Positions 52,666 through 61,361 of a DNA stretch of 63,494 nucleotides are shown here, in pieces (position 1 is the stretch's first letter; each line of letters opens with the position of its first letter). The notes below the pieces were generated by a model. That model saw only the letters and a list, made by a program, of their open reading frames with translations. It was not told the DNA's origin and did not search any database. Made by a program: the position numbers and the translations under genes. Origin of the DNA: JAHHLP01 sp041609895 (lineage in GTDB: Bacteria > Bacteroidota > Rhodothermia > Rhodothermales > JABDKH01); the NCBI GenBank assembly GCA_041609895.1, contig JBFIPX010000001.1, positions 1-63,494 of the forward strand. The letters are read 5' to 3'.

Positions 52666-53340
52666 ATGAAATTCGAGATGTTGCGTGCTTCCTTCTTCGA
52701 CAGGCCGACTCTCGAGGTTGCTCCTGACCTGCTCGGCAAGTGGCTCGTCCGAACAGGCATCGAAGAGCGACCTCTCGTCGGCCGCATCGTCGAAACAGAG
52801 GCATATACCGGTGATGACCCCGCTTTTCATGCCTGGGGGATCGTTGATCCGCCAACGGGACTGGTACAGCCCAGCGGTCGTGGCTACGACCTCTTCGGGC
52901 CGCCAGGTTGTGCTTACGTGTACTTGATCTACGGCATGTATTGGATGCTCAATGTGTTGACGGAGCGCGAGGGTGTCGCCGGTTGCGTGCTCATCCGTGC
53001 CGTTGAGCCCGTTGCTGGCGAGGCGCTGATGTGGGATAGGCGGCCGGCCGCACGAAAACCGACTGATCTGACGAGTGGTCCTGGCAAACTGACCCAGGCG
53101 CTGGAGATTGACAATTCGTTTCACAGGACGTCACTGCTGGAACCGCCACTGTTTTTTGCTGAGCCGGAAGACGAGGTGTCCCATCGCGTGGGTACGTCCT
53201 CCCGAATCGGAATCACGCGGGCGGTCGAGCGTCAGTGGCGTTTCTATTGTGACGGAAACCCGTTCGTTTCACCTGCCGTGCCTAGCGACGTGGCGGCTGA
53301 GAATCGCCGCAAGGCACGAAGACGAACGCGCCGTGCTTAG
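52666..53340 (+). CDS. 3-methyladenine DNA glycosylase (AAG/MPG family), 224 aa
   Basis: The AAG fold is marked by LLGKWLVR, GRIVETEAYTGDDPAFHA (with the catalytic Glu in ETEAY), GCAYVYLIYGMYWMLNV, VLIRAVEP and SGPGKLTQAL. It excises 3-methyladenine and other alkylated bases in base-excision repair. The ATG at 52666 gives a normal length, with MLRASFF four codons later as an alternative. The upstream open frame overlaps the divergent DUF4097 gene and is not coding. The C-terminus is basic (RRKARRRTRRA). Confidence 0.93.
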   Translation: MKFEMLRASFFDRPTLEVAPDLLGKWLVRTGIEERPLVGRIVETEAYTGDDPAFHAWGIVDPPTGLVQPSGRGYDLFGPPGCAYVYLIYGMYWMLNVLTEREGVAGCVLIRAVEPVAGEALMWDRRPAARKPTDLTSGPGKLTQALEIDNSFHRTSLLEPPLFFAEPEDEVSHRVGTSSRIGITRAVERQWRFYCDGNPFVSPAVPSDVAAENRRKARRRTRRA

Positions 53341-53528
53341 GAACAGCGCCGTGCGAGTTGGCTGGGTACCACGTAACGTGTGTTCGAAGTGCGACGAGAC
53401 GCCGAGGTAGGTCGATGGCCTCTACAAGGCGCCTGCGTTCATTCTTCGAGGAATAATCGCCCGGGGTCAGCGTACATTTACGTCCGCCGAACAGCCTCGA
53501 CAACACAGACCGTCTACATCGGATCGGA

Positions 53529-56381
53529 ATGTCCTCGAAAAAGACCTCAGAACAGATCAGAGCCGAGTTCTTCGACTTCTTTCGCGAGAAGGACCATGAG
53601 ATCGTATCCAGTGCGTCGCTCGTCCCTGACAACGACCCGACGCTGCTGTTTACCAATGCGGGCATGAACCAGTTCAAGGATGTGTTTCTGGGGAGTGGCG
53701 ACCGGCCATACAAACGCGCGGCGGACACTCAGAAATGCCTCCGTGTTTCGGGAAAGCACAATGACCTCGAAGAGGTGGGGATTGATACCTACCACCATAC
53801 CTTCTTCGAGATGTTGGGCAACTGGAGTTTTGGAGACTACTTCAAGAAGGAGGCGATCGCCTGGGCCTGGGAACTGCTGGTCGACCGATGGGGGCTTGAT
53901 CCGTCCCGGCTCTACGCGACGGTCCATGAGGGTGATAAGGCACTCGGTCTCGGTGCCGACGAGGAGGCTGCTGGATTTTGGAAGTCGGAGACATCGATCA
54001 ACCCGGATCATGTCCTGTTTTGCAGCTCCAAGGACAACTTCTGGATGATGGGCGATACAGGTCCGTGCGGCCCGTGCTCCGAGATCCATATCGACTTGCG
54101 TTCCGATGAGGAGCGCAGCAAGGTGCCCGGATCCACGCTCGTAAACGCGGACGATCCGCGGGTCATGGAAATCTGGAACCTGGTCTTCATTCAGTACGAT
54201 GCGCAAAGAGACGGTTCGCTCGAGCCGCTGCCGGCACAGCACGTGGACACGGGTATGGGTTTCGAACGGCTGGTTGCCGTTCTCCAGGACAAGCGAAGCA
54301 ACTACGACACCGATCTGTTCGGTCCGCTACTAAGTAAGATCGCCGAGCTTACGCCGAGGCCTGATATCAACTCGTACTTGTCGATCGATGCCGAAGGCAA
54401 GGAGCTGGAAAAGGTGAAGATCGCAATGCGCGTCATCGCGGACCACGCTCGTGCCATCACATTCACAATAGCGGACGGCGTCATGCCGGGGAACGTCGGT
54501 CGAGGGTACGTCATCCGGCGCATTTTGCGTAGGGCGGTTCGATTCGGATACCAGACGCTGGAGCTGCGGGAGCCGTTTCTCCATAATCTTGTCGGCACGA
54601 TTGGCGACCAGATGTCGAAGGTATTTCCGGAGGTCGGCAGCCGCAGGGAATATGTCGAGCAGGTCGTCCGCGCGGAGGAGGAGAGTTTCCTGAACACGCT
54701 TGGGACCGGGCTCTCTTTCTTCGACCGCATCGTTCCTTTTGTCCAGAGGTTCGCCGCCGGCGACGGTGACGTTGAGTCGGTCAGAAGCGATCTCGAGCAA
54801 GATCGTCGTACTACAGATCTTTTAGAGAAATCGTTCGTGCAGGCCGATAGCCGGGCCGAGGTGATTCAGCGGTTCGAGGAGGTCGCTTCAGGCGGCGTGT
54901 TGCCGGGCGAAATCGCTTTCTTGCTCCACGACACGTACGGCTTTCCCGTCGACCTGACCCAACTGATGGCCAGAGAGGAAGGCTTGGGCGTCGATATGGA
55001 CGCGTATCAGGAGTTGATGCGACAGCAGAAGGACCGTGCCCGCTCCGCGGCGACATTAATTGCGGACGACGAGGATGACGACAGTTGGCGCGAGATCAGC
55101 CGGGGCGAACGATCGGAGTTTGTGGGTTACGACCGAACGGCGGTTGATGATGCCCGTATCTCCAAGGTCCGAAAGGTCCACGACGCCGAAGGCGCCGAGG
55201 TGTACGAAGTCGTGTTGGACCGGACCCCCTTCTATGCCGAGAGCGGTGGTCAGGTGGGTGACGTTGGACATCTCCGCATCGGTGACCATGTAATCGCAGT
55301 CACCGACACCCGTCGAGCCGACGACGAGATCGTGCATTTCGTGGACGAGCTTCCTGGAGATCTCGATGGTCCCGTTGTGGCAGAGGTAGACAGCGCTCGC
55401 CGGACCCGCATTATGAAGCATCATACCGCGACGCATCTTCTCCATGCGGCGCTGCGTGAAGTTTTGGGTCCGCACGTGGCACAGAAAGGATCGCTGGTAG
55501 CGCCAGATCATCTCCGCTTCGATTTCAGTCATTTCGAGCGCGTCACGCCGACGCAAATGGATGAGATAGCTACGCTGGTGAACCAGAAGGTGCAGGAGAA
55601 CATCGAGAAGGGTGAGGAGCGATCCGTCCCGCGATCAAAGGCGCTCGAGCGTGGTGCGATGGCCCTCTTCGGTGAGAAGTACGGCGACACGGTACGCGTG
55701 ATCACCTTCGACCCTTCCTTCTCGATCGAATTGTGCGGTGGTACTCATGTGGACGCGACGGGCGAGATCGGGATCTTCGCTTTCAAATCGGAGGGTTCAG
55801 TCGCAGCCGGAGTACGCCGTGTTGAGGCACTCGTAGGCTTCGACGCGCTCGGTTACCTCAAGTCTCAAGTAGAGGAGTTGGGCCGGGTTCGCGAGCAGTT
55901 CAAGACGGTGCAGCGCCCCACCGACGAGGAGGTGGCAGATCTCATGGATCGCTACAAGGAGGCCACCAAGGAACTGGAGCGGGTTCGTGGAGCGTCTCTT
56001 GCATCGCAGCTCGATGACATTCTGGCAAGTGCCTCGAAGGTAGACGGCGTTCGGATCGCGGTCGGCAACGTCGGAACGGCTGCCATGGACGACCTGAGAA
56101 CGCTTGGCCAGCAACTTCGCGACCGCTCAGGAGACGGAACCGTAGGCGTCCTTGGATCGATTGACCCTGAAGGAGGCAAGGTGTTTTTGGTCGCGACCGT
56201 ATCCGATGACCTGATAAAGGAGAAGGGTCTCAAGGCAGGGGAGTTGGTCGGTCGACTGGCAAAGCTGGTCGGCGGCGGAGGTGGCGGACGTCCGGAGCTG
56301 GCTACCGCGGGAGGGAAGAACCCCTCCAAGCTGGACGAGGCTCTGGCCGAAGCGCCCGTTGCCGTGCAGTCTTCCATCTAG
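53529..56381 (+). CDS. alaS: alanyl-tRNA synthetase AlaS
   Basis: The catalytic core shows FFREKDHEIV, NDPTLLFTNAGMNQFKD, QKCLRVSGKHNDLEEVG and MGDTGPCGPCSEIH. The editing domain carries the zinc ligands HTATH (His632, His636) and CGGTH (Cys736, His740). The C-Ala domain ends with LVGGGGGGRPELATAGG. The enzyme charges tRNA-Ala and corrects mischarged serine and glycine. Length (950 aa) is in the usual range. No Shine-Dalgarno precedes the ATG. Confidence 0.98.
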   Translation: MSSKKTSEQIRAEFFDFFREKDHEIVSSASLVPDNDPTLLFTNAGMNQFKDVFLGSGDRPYKRAADTQKCLRVSGKHNDLEEVGIDTYHHTFFEMLGNWSFGDYFKKEAIAWAWELLVDRWGLDPSRLYATVHEGDKALGLGADEEAAGFWKSETSINPDHVLFCSSKDNFWMMGDTGPCGPCSEIHIDLRSDEERSKVPGSTLVNADDPRVMEIWNLVFIQYDAQRDGSLEPLPAQHVDTGMGFERLVAVLQDKRSNYDTDLFGPLLSKIAELTPRPDINSYLSIDAEGKELEKVKIAMRVIADHARAITFTIADGVMPGNVGRGYVIRRILRRAVRFGYQTLELREPFLHNLVGTIGDQMSKVFPEVGSRREYVEQVVRAEEESFLNTLGTGLSFFDRIVPFVQRFAAGDGDVESVRSDLEQDRRTTDLLEKSFVQADSRAEVIQRFEEVASGGVLPGEIAFLLHDTYGFPVDLTQLMAREEGLGVDMDAYQELMRQQKDRARSAATLIADDEDDDSWREISRGERSEFVGYDRTAVDDARISKVRKVHDAEGAEVYEVVLDRTPFYAESGGQVGDVGHLRIGDHVIAVTDTRRADDEIVHFVDELPGDLDGPVVAEVDSARRTRIMKHHTATHLLHAALREVLGPHVAQKGSLVAPDHLRFDFSHFERVTPTQMDEIATLVNQKVQENIEKGEERSVPRSKALERGAMALFGEKYGDTVRVITFDPSFSIELCGGTHVDATGEIGIFAFKSEGSVAAGVRRVEALVGFDALGYLKSQVEELGRVREQFKTVQRPTDEEVADLMDRYKEATKELERVRGASLASQLDDILASASKVDGVRIAVGNVGTAAMDDLRTLGQQLRDRSGDGTVGVLGSIDPEGGKVFLVATVSDDLIKEKGLKAGELVGRLAKLVGGGGGGRPELATAGGKNPSKLDEALAEAPVAVQSSI

Positions 56382-56521
56382 AGAATCGCAGGACATGTCC
56401 TCTCGGGTGTTTTGTGCGGCTCGTGCCCTTGGATCACTCGATGTGTCGATTGAAAATTTCGTTCCGGTCGGTCGATTTGTAAGTTTTCACGCGTGCCGCT
56501 ACATTTTCGACCTTTCCCCGG

Positions 56522-57352
56522 GTGCTCGTTGTGGCGCCTGCAGCGCATTGTACAAGTTCATCAGAAGATTCCAGTCAGACGTCGAGCGTGCTCCATTCCG
56601 TTTATGATAGGCTGCGGACGATCAGCACCCAGAAGGGTGCGGGATTCATTGTCCTGGTAGATCCCGACCGCATTTCCGAAGAGGATGTCCCGGATTTCGT
56701 AGAGATGTGTGAATCGGCGGATGCAGATGCCTTTTTCGTTGGCTCGAGCATCCTGTGTCATCCCGACTTCGACCGCTTCGTACGTGTGTTGTCGCAATCC
56801 GCGTCCGTACCGGTAATTGGATTTCCCGGATCAGTGAATCAGCTTTCGCCGGCACTGGATGCGATTCTTTTTCTTTCGGTAGTGAGCAGTCGGAACCCCG
56901 AGTATCTGTTCGGCCAACATGTGCACGCGGCGCCGGTTATTCGCTCAATGGGGATCGAGCCGATTGCCACCGGATACATGCTGGTCGATTGCGGGAAGAC
57001 CACCACGGCCCAATACGTAACGCACTCGATGCCGCTCCCGCAGGATAAGCCAGACGTCGCTGCGGCCACGGCGCTCGCTGCGGAGATGATGGGAATGAAG
57101 CTTTTGTTTGCCGATGGCGGGTCGGGAGCGAAGGGCAACGTAACCGAACCACTGATCAGCGCGGTGTCTGAAATATGCTCTGTGCCGCTGATGGTGGGTG
57201 GCGGGCTGCGCTCCCCAAACGACGTTGCCCGCAAAGTCCAGGCGGGAGCCGACTTCGTTGTCGTCGGCACGGCCATCGAGGCGCGGCCGGACCGAGGCTT
57301 CATAACGGAGATGGCGGCTGCAGCCCACATTGCGGTTCCCAAGGCAATCTGA
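56522..57352 (+). CDS. geranylgeranylglyceryl phosphate synthase-like (PcrB/GGGPS family)
   Basis: The TIM-barrel prenyltransferase motifs are present: FIVLVDPDR near the N-terminus, ADAFFVGSS, VIGFPGS, ATGYMLVDCGKTT, LLFADGGSGA, MVGGGLRSP and DFVVVGTAIE. The glycerol-1-phosphate pocket is formed by the GGSGA and GGG(I/L)R regions. In Bacteroidota-type bacteria this group makes polyprenylglyceryl phosphates; in archaea it makes ether lipid. The first 22 residues are probably not coding; a GTG at 56588 before LHSVYDRL is a better start by similarity. No ribosome site is seen. Confidence 0.9.
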   Translation: MLVVAPAAHCTSSSEDSSQTSSVLHSVYDRLRTISTQKGAGFIVLVDPDRISEEDVPDFVEMCESADADAFFVGSSILCHPDFDRFVRVLSQSASVPVIGFPGSVNQLSPALDAILFLSVVSSRNPEYLFGQHVHAAPVIRSMGIEPIATGYMLVDCGKTTTAQYVTHSMPLPQDKPDVAAATALAAEMMGMKLLFADGGSGAKGNVTEPLISAVSEICSVPLMVGGGLRSPNDVARKVQAGADFVVVGTAIEARPDRGFITEMAAAAHIAVPKAI

Positions 57353-57572
57353 GGTCGCCATGCTCCCTTTTCCGCATATCTTAAATCGCCGAGGTTGCGG
57401 TGCAAGAGCAGGGGCGACTACCTTTGTTGATCTCGTCGGCTCTTACTGATCCGCTTGTTCGGTTGCGGTCGCGGTCCGCAGCAACATGCATTTGCTGGGA
57501 TCGTAGTTCTATCTATGAGCAGGTTTCTGGCCGCCAGCGATGTGACCGTTGGTGTTCTGGCTGCGTGCCAAA

Positions 57573-57660
57573 GGAGGGGTGCCGGAGTGGTCGAACGGGG
57601 CGGTCTCGAAAACCGTTGTACCCCTCGCGGGTACCGTGGGTTCGAATCCCACCCCCTCCG
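57573..57660 (+). tRNA. tRNA-Ser(CGA)
   Basis: The seven-pair acceptor stem is GGAGGGG/CCCCTCC with discriminator G. The D arm, anticodon loop CTCGAAA (anticodon CGA), a long serine-type variable arm (TACCCCTCGCGGGTA) and T arm GTGGGTTCGAATCCCAC are all intact. CA follows in the genome. Confidence 0.97.
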
Positions 57661-57662
57661 CA

Positions 57663-57690
57663 GGGCCTTCGGTCGCAGACCGAGGGCCTT
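57663..57690 (+). terminator. terminator of tRNA-Ser
   Basis: GGGCCTTCGGTC pairs with GACCGAGGGCC around a three-base loop and is followed by TTTGCTG. Confidence 0.85.
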
Positions 57691-57779
57691 TGCTGTCCCG
57701 GGTGTTTTGTGTCACCCACGACAGGAATGCATACCGCGGGAGTCCTCCAGGTTGAGGTCGCGGCGCGCGTGAACCTCTT

Positions 57780-60698
57780 GTGCCCGCATCCGTTCTAGCG
57801 ACCGACGCTGCGCTACCCCACATTCCACAGCGCCTGTTGGCCCTATCTATCGCATCGCTTCCCGACTTCTATCGACGTCGACTCAGGCGACTGACATCGG
57901 TTGCAGCCTTGTTGGTGTGCTCCACTGCATCCGCTTGGGCACAGGTCTACTCTGTAGACGTGCGCCCGCCGGAGGTATCCTATCGAGTCATCCAGACGAA
58001 GCACTTCGACCTGATCTATCAGTCGGGCTACAAGTCGGAGGCCATAGAAACCGGTGAGGTTCTCGAGTCATCTCTCGATCGTTCACGCGAGCTCCTCGGA
58101 ACGCGACGAAAGACCAGGATACCGGTTGTTCTGAATGCGTTTAATGATCGCTCGAATGGATTTGTGACACCTCTTCCGTTCAAGATGGAAATAGAGATTC
58201 CATCCTTGAAAGGGAATCGACTATCGCCCCGCCATCCCTCGTGGCTTGAGGCAGTCTCTCGCCACGAGTTGATTCATGCAGTGCATGCAGAGTTCGGGGG
58301 AGGCTTCGGACTGCTGAGCCTCTTCCGTCTATTTTCTCCCGATCTTGCCCGTATGATGAACCTCATGGTGCCTGCCGGGATGGCTGAAGGCGTGGCGGTG
58401 TTTCTGGAGTCGGAAGGCCCCGGACGTCCGGGACGGCTCAACCACTCGCTCTTTCAAATGCAGTTCAGGGCAGCCATGATGGCGGACAGGCCGTGGTCGC
58501 TCGCCCAGATGCTGGAACCTCCACGGTATGCAATCCCGGGTGACAGATTCTATCACGGTGGTTCGTACCTGTACTCCTACTTATACAAGCGCGATGCGGG
58601 TGACACATTCAGGCGAACACAGAAGTACCATCATCGATTCCCGTTTCTGGGCTACGGTATAAGTCTGTGGGCCGGGGCGAGGAAGTCACCTCGGAAGCTT
58701 GCGAGAGATTTTCGGCTGGACGCGCGGCAGGTCGAACTGGAGCGCCAGCTTCGTCTCGGATCCGTCACAGAGCCGACGACAGTGTCCGCTGCTGATGGGC
58801 TTGTTCATCGGCGCCCGCTTTGGCTAAACGACCATGAGGTGATTGCTTATGTGTCGGGTTACCATACCGTTCCGGGGTTCTACCGGATCGATGTCGACAC
58901 GGGAAAGAGGCGACGAGTCTCAGCAGAACGGATTACCGAAGATGTGCATTTCAGGCTCTCTCCTCGTCGAAACGCGGTCGTCTTCTCTCGGTATGTCAGC
59001 GATCCGTTGGTAGCCAGCGAACGTATTGCCGAGCTATTTCGCTTGGAGGTAGCGGGCGGATCGTCAAGTCGGCTAACGCGCCGCGGCCGGCTCACCGCAG
59101 CAGCCGAGGACCGCGGTGGACAGGTTTGGGGTGTCGTCGATTCGGGTACCTATTCGCGGTTGGCGCGGCTTTCCGGTAGAATTAGAATTGAGCAGCCTCC
59201 GGTGGCGTTGCCGCCGCGTGTGAACATAAAGAGCCTCGAATGGTCGCCGACGGGGGATACACTGGCTGCTCTTGTAAATCGAGATGGAGTGCAGGGGATC
59301 CACTTCGTTTATCCCATCGGAGACATCTGGGCTGCCAGTCCCATCGTGGAATGGGAGTCAGGCTCTGTGCTCGACTTCAGCTGGCTGCCCGATGGGCGAG
59401 GGCTGCTGTTCACGTCCGACCTATCTGGGTCTGCGAATCTCTATACCCTTTCGTTGGATGATAGTACTGTCGTCCGCCTGACGAACGCCAGATACGGCGC
59501 GCTCGAGGGATCGGTATCGCCTGATGGTTCACGCATCGCTTTTATCGACTACCAGCACGAGCAATGGAATCTGGCGACGATGCCGTTCGATCCCTCGGAG
59601 GGAGAACGACCTGCGCCTGCGACCTACACACATTCGGTCGCATCGGCTACAACTTCGGTTGGGCAAGGAGCAGACGTCCTTTCAAGACCGTACCGATCGC
59701 TTCGATACATGAGTCCCCGGCAGGTCTTCCCAATATTAGACTTTACTGTGACGGACACCTCGCCGGAGGATGTAGATCTTGGGTTTGGAGTCGGCGCAGC
59801 GATTGCAGGAGCGGATCCACTGCAGAGATGGTCGTACTCGGCAGTGGGATGGTATCAGGCGGATAAGTTGTGGGGCCAGTTCACAGTGCGATCGGGCGCC
59901 TCCGTGCTCCGGCCGGCCGTTGGTGTATTTCGAACGCCATCCACACGGATCGTGTTGACTTCGGACGGGATCAGGCGCGTCGGCAAGGAGGAGGAGGGTG
60001 CCGCGTTTGGCATGGCGCTGCCCGTGACGCTCTCCTCGAACGTCTACGAATCTTCGGTGTCAGTTGGGCTGGCCGGCCAATACAGCCGATCGCGATTCTT
60101 CGGCCGCGACGGCAAAGCGTTGTCCAGTTACGATGAGCGCGCGACCGTCTCTCCCACGGTGGCAGCTCAGTTCGGTACGCATGCCAATCACCGCGACATA
60201 CGAATCCGTCGGGGGCTTACGCTCGGAGGTACGGTTTTGCATGACGTTTGGAGCAGTACGAAGTCGCGGACTGGCACTTTGGCCGAGGCGCGACTGTTCT
60301 TTCCATCGATACCAGGGTCGGGTGGCTCGTTCAGTATCGTGGCGGGATACCTTTGGCAAAGTGAAGCGGCCATCTACAATCTGGACTTCTTCCTTCCCCG
60401 CGGGCTGGAAGACACATTTGTGCCTCGAGGAGGAAGGGTAAAGTACGGGTTGGACCTGGTGCAACCGCTCCTCTATGTTGATGACGGATTCTTCCTATTA
60501 CCGGTCTTCTTAAAGTCCATCTACGCGTACGGCTTTGCCGAATCGGTTAAGTCCAGCAGCGACCTTTCGTTCGATCTCGACTCTGTCGGTGGGGGCCTCG
60601 GATTTCAATTTCGATTCTTCTACCTCTTGAATTTTGACTTGCGATTCGGCGCCGCATACCTGCCGGGATCGGACTCCTACGAAATGGTCTTCCGATAG
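57780..60698 (+). CDS. predicted outer-membrane metallopeptidase with beta-propeller and barrel, about 972 aa
   Basis: A signal peptide ends near residue 58 (SAWAQ) if the GTG at 57780 is used. Residues about 60-330 contain HELIHAVHAE with His162, Glu163 and His166, a gluzincin-like metallopeptidase domain (TKHFDLIYQSGYKSEAIETGE, then EGVAVFLE, where Glu may be a third ligand). About 340-640 is a TolB-like beta-propeller (FRLSPRRNAVVFSR, WLPDGRGLLFTSDL, GSVSPDGSRIAFIDY). The last 300 residues alternate polar and hydrophobic strands like an outer-membrane barrel, ending with phenylalanine plus arginine. The active peptidase would sit in the periplasm. The start is uncertain. Confidence 0.8.
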   Translation: MPASVLATDAALPHIPQRLLALSIASLPDFYRRRLRRLTSVAALLVCSTASAWAQVYSVDVRPPEVSYRVIQTKHFDLIYQSGYKSEAIETGEVLESSLDRSRELLGTRRKTRIPVVLNAFNDRSNGFVTPLPFKMEIEIPSLKGNRLSPRHPSWLEAVSRHELIHAVHAEFGGGFGLLSLFRLFSPDLARMMNLMVPAGMAEGVAVFLESEGPGRPGRLNHSLFQMQFRAAMMADRPWSLAQMLEPPRYAIPGDRFYHGGSYLYSYLYKRDAGDTFRRTQKYHHRFPFLGYGISLWAGARKSPRKLARDFRLDARQVELERQLRLGSVTEPTTVSAADGLVHRRPLWLNDHEVIAYVSGYHTVPGFYRIDVDTGKRRRVSAERITEDVHFRLSPRRNAVVFSRYVSDPLVASERIAELFRLEVAGGSSSRLTRRGRLTAAAEDRGGQVWGVVDSGTYSRLARLSGRIRIEQPPVALPPRVNIKSLEWSPTGDTLAALVNRDGVQGIHFVYPIGDIWAASPIVEWESGSVLDFSWLPDGRGLLFTSDLSGSANLYTLSLDDSTVVRLTNARYGALEGSVSPDGSRIAFIDYQHEQWNLATMPFDPSEGERPAPATYTHSVASATTSVGQGADVLSRPYRSLRYMSPRQVFPILDFTVTDTSPEDVDLGFGVGAAIAGADPLQRWSYSAVGWYQADKLWGQFTVRSGASVLRPAVGVFRTPSTRIVLTSDGIRRVGKEEEGAAFGMALPVTLSSNVYESSVSVGLAGQYSRSRFFGRDGKALSSYDERATVSPTVAAQFGTHANHRDIRIRRGLTLGGTVLHDVWSSTKSRTGTLAEARLFFPSIPGSGGSFSIVAGYLWQSEAAIYNLDFFLPRGLEDTFVPRGGRVKYGLDLVQPLLYVDDGFFLLPVFLKSIYAYGFAESVKSSSDLSFDLDSVGGGLGFQFRFFYLLNFDLRFGAAYLPGSDSYEMVFR

Positions 60699-60841
60699 GG
60701 ACGTGTCGTATTGTGAATGCGTTGTCGTATTGCCGATCTCGCGCATTACGAAACCATTGTGTTCTGCCGATGAATTCATTGCGGGAGGACGAACCGTACA
60801 TGCCGCGAGATGTTCAATCGCTGTAAACTCAAGGTTATTTC

Positions 60842-61222
60842 ATGGAGCGACTAAAGTGTAAGGCGTGCGGTTCTGACGCCATGGTGCCTCTTGACGTTGT
60901 TGTAGAGGCTGACGAGCTCGAAGAGTTGCTTGGCAGTGAGGATACCGAGTCGAGGTTCTTCACCTGTCATGTGTGCGGCGACAACTGGTTGTCCGTGAAG
61001 GCGGAGCCGGATAATGGCGACTGTCAGATCACGTTCATACACCAGATGGGAATGAGCCCGATTCTGAAGCGCGTTGCGCACATGCAGACACACGTTATCC
61101 TGAAGGAGAATACGGTTGATCACTGGGAGTACTTTCTCGACGATGACCAAGTCGACGAGGACGAGTGGTACAGCAAGCTCAAGAAGCGCCGAAAGACCCT
61201 GAAGTCTATTTGTACCAACTGA
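60842..61222 (+). CDS. zinc-ribbon protein, 126 aa
   Basis: Two Cys pairs, C6xxC9 and C42xxC45 (CHVCGDNW), form a classic zinc ribbon. The middle and C-terminal part is acidic then basic (DDDQVDEDEWYSKLKKRRK). The length and mix suggest a small RNA- or protein-binding factor. No specific family is named with confidence. It stands alone between two large envelope genes. AAGG lies about seven bases before the ATG. Confidence 0.8.
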   Translation: MERLKCKACGSDAMVPLDVVVEADELEELLGSEDTESRFFTCHVCGDNWLSVKAEPDNGDCQITFIHQMGMSPILKRVAHMQTHVILKENTVDHWEYFLDDDQVDEDEWYSKLKKRRKTLKSICTN

Positions 61223-61361
61223 CCTGACGGTCGACGAAGCGGACCGCGAGTACCGGGGTCCGTCTGCATATCAACGTCTTCTATAAGCAAGGTCCCAACC
61301 GCTTAACACCGTCGCGGGGACGCCATGCTGGACGAGTCGCGATTTGCAGGACGAGCTTGAG

